NCBI GenBank assembly: GCA_905215145.1
Contig: CAJMOW010000009.1
Coordinates: forward strand, 1-26,095
Direction of reading: 5' to 3'
Length of the DNA: 26,095 nucleotides
From: an uncultured bacterium
GTDB taxonomy: Bacteria > Bacillota_I > Bacilli_A > RF39 > UBA660
The position numbers were made by a program, and so were the translations under genes. The notes beneath the pieces are model-generated. The model was not told the DNA's origin. It worked only from the letters and a program-made list of their open reading frames with translations, and did no database searches. Numbering within the stretch: the stretch's first letter is position 1; every line of letters starts with the position of its first letter. This document shows positions 7,821-15,250 of the stretch, in pieces.

Positions 7821-10800
7821 TTATTTTCTTTTCTTTTTGCGTAATGAAAGTGCTATTGCTATTACACCAGATAATGATATTCCACTTATTATTATATAAA
7901 TAGGCATATTATTATCATAACCAGTTTGTACACCTTCTTGTATAACTGGTAATAATGTATTTTGATAAGCAATACTATAAGTTAGATCCTCATCAGTTTC
8001 TACCTTTTCATCATTAACAAAAAGTCCTTCACTATTTAAACTTACTTTTACAACTTCTGGACTTAATAGGTATCCCTCAGGTGCTGAACTTTCCTTAATA
8101 AAAATAGTTGTTCCATATTTTATATCAATTAAAGCCGTTCCTTTTTCTACATCTGCACTATATTCTCCTATAACTTTAGAACATTCTATATCAGTACATA
8201 CCTTAAATTTAAAGTCTTTACTAACTATATTTTCTAATGTACTAGAATCTACTTTGTTAATTAAAATATAGTTTTTAATTATTTTATTATAAACTGTCTG
8301 ACTATTAGAAACTTTTTCTATATTTTGACCTTTATATTTAGTATCAACAGAAATCGCATCATCATTTTTATAATATCCTTCTAATTGTTTTTCTTCAGTA
8401 ATTGAAAAATAAGTTTCTTCATCTAAAGAAATTGGTAAATCTGCTTTAAATATATAACCACCATCTGATCCAGTTATTCCTTGCTCAATCAAAGTACCTG
8501 CTTTTACCAATAATTTACCATCATAAGAGTAAATATCTTTAATTGCAGTCAAATTAAAAACAACACCTTCTAGTGCTGTATTAGTATCTGAATCTAATTT
8601 AGTTAAATTAGCTTCTACTTTTTGACGTTCATTAGTTATAGATATGGTTTCCATAACAACCTCAGTTTCGTTGTCAGCAAAATCTAATGATACTTTATAT
8701 TGTGTTGTATCAATCAACATACCATTTGGACTTTGGTGTTCAAATGCTACATACTTTCCTAGTGGTAATAATTTTGATAATGCTTCACCTGATGATGAAG
8801 TTGTAATAACATCAACTAATTCACCTTTTTTATAAATAACTGAATTATCTGCTGGATCTAAAATGTCTTCATCTGCTTGAACATAAACAACCATTCCTTC
8901 TAATGGTCTTTCTTCATATACAAATTTGATATTACCATTATCATCTTTTTCTATACCTGTTAATACTTCACCATATTTCTTAAATTTTATTTGACCTTTT
9001 ACTGCTTTGTCTTCCATCACTACTGTTAATAATGGATCACCATCAGAATCAGTTTCAATAATATTTGTATTAGTCACTTTGAAACTTACACCATCTTTAT
9101 TAATTAAGTAGTTATCTGGACTTACAACTTCTTCTAAAATCCAATTCCCTGCCTTAACTTCTAATGGTAATTGTATCATTCCTTTATCTGACGTTGTCCA
9201 AGTATCATAAGTGGTATCAGCAACTTTTTGTGTTAAATATTCTCCAGTATCAGCATTTTTGATTTTAAATGATGTATTTGATGCTATAATTAATTTTCCT
9301 GTTTCTGCATCCACTTTTACAAGTTTAACATAAGATGTAAATAAACGATTATTAACAATATATTTAATTGTATCTTGATTTTCCTTTGATACAGTAAAAG
9401 TAAATGTATTTTCTACTAATTCTGTATCCATTTGTCCTTTTATTTGTTTTACAACATAAGTTCCATAAGCTAATTGTTTTGACTTATCATAACCATTTTT
9501 ATTAGTCACTAATTTATCGTATTCTTTATCTGTAAATTCATTTCTATGCTCCCAAGCAGTTTCAATATCTCCATATTTATCAACATACTTTTTAGCAACA
9601 GCAATAAATTCTGCTCCCTCTTCTTTTTTCACTATTTCTGATTCTTCACCAGAAGTTATAATTTTTTCTATTTCAAAATCTCCAGTAATTACTTCTTCTT
9701 TTGATACTGATTTAGAAGTCACTATCTTCACATTTTGTGAGGAATAACTTAAAGTAAAAACTTCTTTGTTTTTATTTAATTTATATCCAGTTGAACTAGT
9801 CAATTCAAGCCAGTAGTAGCTACCTAGATATAAGTCTTCTACTTGTGCTTGTCCATTTTCTATACGAACTCTAGTTATTTCATCATCTTTATTATATATT
9901 ATAGAACCATCAGCAGGATCTAATATATTTTCGTTAGCATATAATCCATATAATGCACCATCAATTTCTGCTTCATTTTGTGCATAACCTACATCTGCAT
10001 CCTCTTTAACTAATATAGCTGTTCCTTTTACCCTTTCATTTGATAAAGATAAACTAATACTTCCACTACCTGTTGCTGAATTGCTATCAGTAGTATTATC
10101 TGGATTTAGCCAATATTTAGTTTTTGTTTTTACTTCAACTACACTATATTTATGAGTTTGAGAAGCTTTATCCATTGCACTTTTTAATGCTTCAGAATCA
10201 GCAGCTACTTGAGCATCTACTAAATTATGATAAGCACCTCTTTTATCAACTTCTGCTTGTTCTTCTTCGCCTAAATAATCCCAATTAGTTACATAAGTTT
10301 TAGGTGATGAAGTAGATGTGTAAGTTGTTGTTGAAGTTGATAGTGCGTATCCATTCTCATCTGTTATTCCTGTTGCAAATTTAACATCATCTCTATAAAA
10401 CTCTACTTCTACTCCTGATAATGGTTTTCCAGATTCATGATCAGTTTTATAAAATGACACGTCCACAACTTCTTGTGCTGATTTTTCTGAAGTAGTAGTT
10501 GCATACTCTGGTTCTGCTTTAGTTAATCTAAATACATGAATGTAATCAAGAGAGTTAATAGTAATACTAGTACCTCTAGTCATGATATCACGTGCTAAAA
10601 TGGCATCACCAACACCATTTCTTTCTCCATTAGCACCATACATCGAAATAGTATTATTATATATATGAATTAATCCTACGTGTCCACTGCCTGTATAATT
10701 TGCTTTATCTTCTGGTCTTTGAATAACTAAATCCCCATTCTTAAATAAATGAGCATTTGCTTTTACATCTTTCACATAACCAGACCAAATATGCACAGCA

Positions 10801-11147
10801 TCTTCTGGATGATTTAGAGCATTTTGATACATCTTATCAGGTGCATATCTTGCTCCAGTACCTTCAGGTTGAGGTTTATCAATATCGTATGGATGGATAC
10901 CTACAATTGATTGACCAATACCTAGTTTATTCAATGTACGAGTGACTAAACCAGTGCATGTACCAACTTCCAAATATCCCCAGTCACTATAAGACATGGC
11001 TGTTTCTATTATCTTATCTCCAGATACACGTGCTAAAGCATTTACTTTAGGGATGAATGGTGTAATTGGAAATGAAGAAATTAAAATTCCTACTATCATT
11101 ACTACATTTAAAACTTTTTTTAACTTCCTACCAATTTTTTTCTTCAC
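7821..11147 (-). CDS. Sortase-anchored surface protein: NlpC/P60-like domain plus SpaA/Cna-B modules
   Basis: Secreted protein of 1108 residues. The signal peptide (about 1-39, basic start, hydrophobic core, VNALA before the cut) is followed by a cysteine-peptidase-like domain at about 45-205: C64 in GTCTGLV and H156 in GHVGLIHIY match the NlpC/P60 Cys and His motifs, with Thr instead of the usual Asp before the Cys. From about 228 onward come roughly seven SpaA/Cna-B prealbumin-like modules, such as VSFYKTDHESGKPLSGVEVE and two that share an ILDPAD motif, often cross-linked by Lys-Asn isopeptides. The C-terminus has a sorting-type signal, GVQTG, then a hydrophobic span and RKKKRK; the usual LPxTG Pro is absent. 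Likely roles are wall remodelling and cell contact. Start is GTG (11147-11145) with AAGGAG six bases before. It is the first gene after the promoter at 11301-11329. Confidence 0.88.
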   Translation of the reverse strand: MKKKIGRKLKKVLNVVMIVGILISSFPITPFIPKVNALARVSGDKIIETAMSYSDWGYLEVGTCTGLVTRTLNKLGIGQSIVGIHPYDIDKPQPEGTGARYAPDKMYQNALNHPEDAVHIWSGYVKDVKANAHLFKNGDLVIQRPEDKANYTGSGHVGLIHIYNNTISMYGANGERNGVGDAILARDIMTRGTSITINSLDYIHVFRLTKAEPEYATTTSEKSAQEVVDVSFYKTDHESGKPLSGVEVEFYRDDVKFATGITDENGYALSTSTTTYTSTSSPKTYVTNWDYLGEEEQAEVDKRGAYHNLVDAQVAADSEALKSAMDKASQTHKYSVVEVKTKTKYWLNPDNTTDSNSATGSGSISLSLSNERVKGTAILVKEDADVGYAQNEAEIDGALYGLYANENILDPADGSIIYNKDDEITRVRIENGQAQVEDLYLGSYYWLELTSSTGYKLNKNKEVFTLSYSSQNVKIVTSKSVSKEEVITGDFEIEKIITSGEESEIVKKEEGAEFIAVAKKYVDKYGDIETAWEHRNEFTDKEYDKLVTNKNGYDKSKQLAYGTYVVKQIKGQMDTELVENTFTFTVSKENQDTIKYIVNNRLFTSYVKLVKVDAETGKLIIASNTSFKIKNADTGEYLTQKVADTTYDTWTTSDKGMIQLPLEVKAGNWILEEVVSPDNYLINKDGVSFKVTNTNIIETDSDGDPLLTVVMEDKAVKGQIKFKKYGEVLTGIEKDDNGNIKFVYEERPLEGMVVYVQADEDILDPADNSVIYKKGELVDVITTSSSGEALSKLLPLGKYVAFEHQSPNGMLIDTTQYKVSLDFADNETEVVMETISITNERQKVEANLTKLDSDTNTALEGVVFNLTAIKDIYSYDGKLLVKAGTLIEQGITGSDGGYIFKADLPISLDEETYFSITEEKQLEGYYKNDDAISVDTKYKGQNIEKVSNSQTVYNKIIKNYILINKVDSSTLENIVSKDFKFKVCTDIECSKVIGEYSADVEKGTALIDIKYGTTIFIKESSAPEGYLLSPEVVKVSLNSEGLFVNDEKVETDEDLTYSIAYQNTLLPVIQEGVQTGYDNNMPIYIIISGISLSGVIAIALSLRKKKRK

Positions 11148-11242
11148 AATATTCTCCTTTCAATTATTGGTACTACTAAAAAAGCATTTTAAATTTTTAT
11201 CATCCCCTTTCTTTGTTAGGAAAAATAGAAATTTTAAACATG

Positions 11243-11269
11243 AAAAAAGAGAGATAAAATTATCTCTCT
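11243..11269 (-). terminator. Intrinsic terminator or leader attenuator hairpin
   Basis: Read on the minus strand, AGAGAGATAA, a two-base loop and TTATCTCTCT form a perfect 10-bp stem followed by six Ts. It lies 86 nt past the stop of the degenerate kinase gene, but also about 25 nt after the likely start of transcription from the promoter at 11301-11329. So it can stop read-through from the kinase gene and also attenuate the surface-protein operon. The flanking leader contains TAGGAAAA (near its 5' end) and TTTTCCTA (after the hairpin), which could pair around it. The structure is visible; the regulation is inferred. Confidence 0.7.
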
Positions 11270-11300
11270 ATACACTTTCTTCCAATTTTCCTATAATATC

Positions 11301-11329
11301 ATTTTAGCACATTTTTTTAGGACAGTCAA
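11301..11329 (-). promoter_or_regulatory. Sigma-A-type promoter of the surface-protein/primase operon
   Basis: On the minus strand the -35 is TTGACT (11329-11324), the spacer is 17 bp and the -10 is TAAAAT (11306-11301). The start site would be near 11294. A direct repeat TGTCC flanks the -35 (TGTCCGTTGACTGTCC), a possible operator. The 207-bp gap between the kinase and surface-protein genes (11148-11354) holds only this promoter, the hairpin and a leader of about 150 nt; I see no convincing leader peptide in it. Confidence 0.75.
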
Positions 11330-11354
11330 CGGACACTTTTAATTTTTTTAAAAT

Positions 11355-13205
11355 TTATTTTAAATACTTCTTCATAATATAATTTATGTTTTTCTTATTA
11401 ACAGGTTTTATTATATATTCATCAAAGCCTTCTTCAATATAAACTTCACAATTATTTACTCTATCATCTGCTGCTAATATAACCAATTTAATATCATAGC
11501 CACTAAAAGATTTTATGGATTTTATTGTTTCAAAACCTTTTTCATTATTATAAATTGTGTCATCTATTATTACCATATCATAAGTTTTATTATCTGATAA
11601 CTTTATTTTCATATCATTTATACTACTGACAACATCAATATCAGATTTATATGGTCTTAACAATAATAATAATTCTTTTAAACGAGTGTTATTTTTGTGA
11701 ACAATTAAAATTCGCTTATCTGAAGCATCAAAATACCTTACCTTTAAGCCTTTATTTTCTTCTTTTTGTTCTACCGTTACATACGGATCTATAATTCTTT
11801 GTCTAATAGACAAAGTCAAATCTTTTCTACCATAATCATCTTTGCTTACATTCAGTTTTGCGTTAAGTAATGAAGCGAGTTTAAGTATTTTATCATATTT
11901 AACATTCTCTTTAGTATCATAAAATTCTAATTCATTTAAATAATTAACTTTCAAATCATAAGATTGTTTTTTTTCATATATATACTTATCTAAATTTGAA
12001 TCTTGAGTTATAAAGTGAAATTTAATTTTGCTAAATCTTCCAACTGTAATAGAGTCCATCTTAATTGTTAAATCATCTTTGTCGATTATATCTAATATAT
12101 AATCATAAACTGATAATACAAGTTTTTCTACTTTTGTTTTATCTCCATATAACACACTAGGTACTTTGTTTTCAAATTCCGTTAAAACATTTATTTGCTT
12201 ATTTTTCTTATCATAGAAAAGCATTTTTCTTAATTCTTCCAATAATTCACTTGAGTCATACTCCTTTTCACTCAATGTAAGACTTCCACTTTCAATCTTC
12301 CCTATTTCAAGAAGCCCAGTTGCTCTGTCTACAAAGTCAATATTATATTTTTTAATATACTTTAATTCTTTACTCACTTCATCTAAATCTTGATAATTAA
12401 CTTTTTTATATCCGAACGTTTGTAATTTACTAAAAGAATTTTTTAATTCATCTGATATTTCATTTAAAGTATTTAATGTTCTATCCCTTGATTCTTCAGC
12501 TATCATTTTAGAAAAAGCTAGTTCTTTTGCTATTTTAATATCTGGATTTTCTATTGTATAATACATTAATGTTGTAATTAATGCAAAGCATGTATTTGCA
12601 AGTAATAAATTTGGATACAATTTTTGTACTATTGCTACTATTGATAATAACACTACAAAAAATATGATTGGCATATACCCTTTGTTTTTTAAATTTTTTA
12701 AATTTTTAATAATATAAATAAACATTATTATCATGTAAAGTGCTGATAATCCAAAAACAACATTAACACTTGGACCATAAGAGTATTTCATACCATTTTC
12801 ATTATAAAATGAAATCGGTAATAATATTATTGCAATAACGACAAATGCAGTTATAATCCAAAATTTTATATATGTCTTTTTATATGTTTGTTTATAATTA
12901 ATCAACAATTTATTTTCATTGTTTCTAGTAATAATAAAAACATATTCCATAAAATAACTTAACCAAAACACACACAATATCAAATAAACTTTTAAAGAAA
13001 TTACAAATAGTGGGATTTTCATATCAATTGGAATAAATGTTATGTAAATCTCTGAAAACAATGATGCAAGAGAAATTAATACTAATTTAGAAAATATTTT
13101 GTTTTCACTTGTATTAACCTTTTCCTTAGTAAAGTAAACAATAGCAACCATAATCATATAAAGCATTGATGCTATTGATAAAAATATTGTAGCACTACTT
13201 CCCAT
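11355..13205 (-). CDS. Degenerate 7TM hybrid histidine kinase (pseudokinase with pseudo-receiver)
   Basis: Paralogue of the kinase at 13289-15127, alignable from end to end. It keeps the N-terminal seven hydrophobic segments (to about residue 215), the linker YTIENPDIK and stretches such as IGKIESGSLTLSEKEY. The phosphorylated His of SHEIRTPLN is replaced by a non-matching NEISDELKN stretch. The N box has lost both Asn residues (LSVYDYIL), and no D-x-G-x-G or GLGL box remains. In the C-terminal receiver the acidic pair is His-Lys (H503-K504), the switch Thr is Ala, while Asp548 and Lys600 persist. It probably cannot act as a kinase; it may bind its partner or a ligand. I place the start at ATG 13205 because it aligns with the paralogue's start and has AGGTGA eight bases upstream; a GTG at 13217 in the same frame is the alternative. 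Confidence 0.85.
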   Translation of the reverse strand: MGSSATIFLSIASMLYMIMVAIVYFTKEKVNTSENKIFSKLVLISLASLFSEIYITFIPIDMKIPLFVISLKVYLILCVFWLSYFMEYVFIITRNNENKLLINYKQTYKKTYIKFWIITAFVVIAIILLPISFYNENGMKYSYGPSVNVVFGLSALYMIIMFIYIIKNLKNLKNKGYMPIIFFVVLLSIVAIVQKLYPNLLLANTCFALITTLMYYTIENPDIKIAKELAFSKMIAEESRDRTLNTLNEISDELKNSFSKLQTFGYKKVNYQDLDEVSKELKYIKKYNIDFVDRATGLLEIGKIESGSLTLSEKEYDSSELLEELRKMLFYDKKNKQINVLTEFENKVPSVLYGDKTKVEKLVLSVYDYILDIIDKDDLTIKMDSITVGRFSKIKFHFITQDSNLDKYIYEKKQSYDLKVNYLNELEFYDTKENVKYDKILKLASLLNAKLNVSKDDYGRKDLTLSIRQRIIDPYVTVEQKEENKGLKVRYFDASDKRILIVHKNNTRLKELLLLLRPYKSDIDVVSSINDMKIKLSDNKTYDMVIIDDTIYNNEKGFETIKSIKSFSGYDIKLVILAADDRVNNCEVYIEEGFDEYIIKPVNKKNINYIMKKYLK

Positions 13206-13232
13206 CCCTATACTCACCTACCTCTAGTATAA

Positions 13233-13241
13233 ATTATACCA
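13233..13241 (-). promoter_or_regulatory. Extended -10 promoter of the degenerate kinase gene
   Basis: On the minus strand TGGTATAAT is a perfect -10 with the extended TGn element, 28 nt before the ATG. No good -35 is seen; TTGTTT at 19-bp spacing is the nearest. It sits directly after the terminator of the intact kinase gene, so the two paralogues appear to be separate transcription units. Confidence 0.6.
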
Positions 13242-13252
13242 TAAGTTTACAT

Positions 13253-13275
13253 AAAAAAAACAACAAAACTGTTGT
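13253..13275 (-). terminator. Intrinsic terminator of the intact kinase gene
   Basis: On the minus strand, ACAACA, a GTTT loop and TGTTGT form a 6-bp stem, followed by an uninterrupted T run, beginning 13 nt after the stop at 13289. Flanking A runs upstream lengthen the stem with A-T pairs. Confidence 0.7.
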
Positions 13276-13288
13276 CTTTTTTTATTTT

Positions 13289-15127
13289 TTATTTTTGTAA
13301 ATATTTAATTACACTATTATATAAATCTTCTCGCTTAACTGGCTTTGAAATAAATTCATCAAATCCAGCATTTAAATATTGCTCTTTTGCTTCAGTTGTT
13401 GCATTAGCTGTTATAACAATAATTGGATTGGTAAAATTCATTTCGTATTTTAATTTTCTCATTGTATCTGTTCCACTCATACTAGGCATCATATCATCCA
13501 TTAAAATTAAATCATATCTAATTCCTGAAGTTATTTTTTCAATTGCAAGTTCACCAGATAAGCAAGTGTCACAATCAAGTCCATAATGTTTTAAATGATT
13601 TTTTTCTATATTCAAATTCATATTATTATCATCAACTATCAATATTTTATAATTATTATTTGATGGAGTTGATTGCTCTGTGATTTTTTCTTGTTGATGT
13701 ATGTTTTCTACACCATCATCAACTATTTTTTGCAAGAAAACTACTGTAAAAACAGAGCCTTTTCCAACCACAGAATTAACAGTTATTGTACCTCCAATTA
13801 TTTCAACTAAGCTTTTCGTAATAGCTAAACCTAGTCCTACTCCATCAATGGTTGAATCTGTAACATCTGTATCTCTTGTGAATTTTTCAAACAATTTATC
13901 CATTACTTCTTTGCGAATACCTCTACCAGTATCACTAACAGAAATTATTAATTTACAAGTATCTTTGTTATTTATACACTTAACAGCAAGATTTATCTTT
14001 CCTTCATCTGTATATTTAATAGCATTAGTTAATAAATTAGTTACAATTTCTTTTATCTTAGCTTTATCACCATATAATTTTTTTGGTAAATCATCAGCAT
14101 AGTTTGTTGTAAAATCAATAGACTTATTACCTATTCTTCCTTTTAGTAAATTATATAGTTCATCAAAAGTTTCAACTGGTGAATATTCCTTTTCTATTAA
14201 ATCAATTTTACCTGATTCAATCTGAGATATATTTAATATTCCTGTTCCTATTTCTAATAAACTATTTGATGCTGTATTTAAGTCTTTTAATGCTTCCCTA
14301 CCATCTTCTGATAAATTTTCTTCATCTTTTAATAATTCTATTGATCCAACAATAGCATTTAATGGGGTTCTTATTTCATGACTCATACTACTTAAAAAAT
14401 CTGATTTAGCATTATTTGCCTTTTCAGCACTTTGCTTTGCAAGTTCTAATTGTGCTATTAACTTTAAATCTGGATTTTCTATTGTGTTATACATTAAATA
14501 AATGATTAATCCAAACACAGTGTTAGTTAATAATACTTGTGGGTTAGATTTTTGAATTATTGCACAAACAATTAGTAAAACAAATAATACTATTATTGGC
14601 AAACAATTTTTTTGTTTTATTTTTTTGAAATGTGTTACTAATAGAACAAGAATTGTTAATAAATATATTCCTGTTATAGCAAAGACCATGTTAACACTTG
14701 GTCCACTAGTATATTTTGCACTACCTATATCATTGAAATAAATAGGTAAAAGGAGAATTCCTAAACAGCATAGCAGATTTATCACTAAAAATATATAATA
14801 AAGTTTTTTATATTTTTCAAAATTATCTAAATCACTTTTTTTAGTATCAAATACTGTTATTACAAATGTATAATCTATAAATCTTGATAACCATAATATT
14901 ATAAACACTAAAAAGATTTTTTGTATTATAGAACTTATTACGGAAATATTTACAGTAAATACTATAGCAAGTTCAAAAACCATTGATAAAATTGATAAAA
15001 TCAATAACTTAGTAAATATTTTATTTTCTAATTTATTGATTTTCTTTTTTCTTTGAAATAAAATTGTTATAATTATAGTGTAAATCAGTGCAGATATTGT
15101 AAGGTATATAGTACCACTAGCACTCAT
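13289..15127 (-). CDS. 7TM hybrid sensor histidine kinase with receiver domain
   Basis: Complete 612-residue hybrid kinase. Seven hydrophobic segments (about 4-24, 41-60, 66-88, 111-131, 145-166, 174-192, 197-213) form the sensor, with no sizeable extracellular domain. After a short linker (NTIENPDLK) comes the dimerisation/phosphoacceptor domain with H250 in SHEIRTPLNAI. The ATPase domain has N364 and N368, D399-x-G401 and GVGLGL at 429-434. A receiver at about 493-612 has D499-D500, phosphoacceptor D544 (LMDDMMP), T573 and K595. Phosphate should pass from H250 to D544; no HPt domain or DNA-binding regulator is encoded nearby, so the output is unknown. The ATG has AGGAGG eight bases upstream. 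The ligand may be small and membrane-soluble, an inference from the sensor type. The next gene along is its kinase-dead paralogue. Confidence 0.93.
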   Translation of the reverse strand: MSASGTIYLTISALIYTIIITILFQRKKKINKLENKIFTKLLILSILSMVFELAIVFTVNISVISSIIQKIFLVFIILWLSRFIDYTFVITVFDTKKSDLDNFEKYKKLYYIFLVINLLCCLGILLLPIYFNDIGSAKYTSGPSVNMVFAITGIYLLTILVLLVTHFKKIKQKNCLPIIVLFVLLIVCAIIQKSNPQVLLTNTVFGLIIYLMYNTIENPDLKLIAQLELAKQSAEKANNAKSDFLSSMSHEIRTPLNAIVGSIELLKDEENLSEDGREALKDLNTASNSLLEIGTGILNISQIESGKIDLIEKEYSPVETFDELYNLLKGRIGNKSIDFTTNYADDLPKKLYGDKAKIKEIVTNLLTNAIKYTDEGKINLAVKCINNKDTCKLIISVSDTGRGIRKEVMDKLFEKFTRDTDVTDSTIDGVGLGLAITKSLVEIIGGTITVNSVVGKGSVFTVVFLQKIVDDGVENIHQQEKITEQSTPSNNNYKILIVDDNNMNLNIEKNHLKHYGLDCDTCLSGELAIEKITSGIRYDLILMDDMMPSMSGTDTMRKLKYEMNFTNPIIVITANATTEAKEQYLNAGFDEFISKPVKREDLYNSVIKYLQK

Positions 15128-15171
15128 ATAATCAGCCTCCTAGAATATTCACGATCGTCCTCATTGAATAC

Positions 15172-15180
15172 ATTATATCA
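15172..15180 (-). promoter_or_regulatory. Extended -10 promoter of the intact kinase gene
   Basis: TGATATAAT on the minus strand, a consensus -10 with the TGn extension, about 45 nt before the ATG. There is no recognisable -35 at 16-18 bp. The same architecture precedes the paralogous kinase. The leader contains a short palindrome, ACGATCGT. Confidence 0.55.
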
Positions 15181-15181
15181 T

Positions 15182-15206
15182 AAAAAAAAACAACAATATC
15201 GTTGTT
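15182..15206 (-). terminator. Intrinsic terminator of the AMP-binding ligase gene
   Basis: On the minus strand AACAAC, loop GATATT and GTTGTT form a stem that extends by A-T pairs, followed by a run of Ts. It lies 45 nt after the ligase stop and abuts the next promoter. It closely resembles the terminator at 13253-13275. Confidence 0.65.
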
Positions 15207-15250
15207 TTTTAATTTTTTTAATTTTTTTTGTAAAATGAGTGTCATTAAAA

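Noticed and set aside
10996..11307. Plus-strand open frame of 103 codons opposite the start of the surface-protein gene
   Set aside because: It runs antisense through the signal-peptide region and the operon promoter, has no family resemblance and no convincing ribosome site; it is a shadow of AT-rich DNA.
13701..14102. Plus-strand open frame of 133 codons inside the intact kinase gene
   Set aside because: It is antisense to the conserved ATPase and phosphoacceptor domains, whose motifs are intact on the minus strand.
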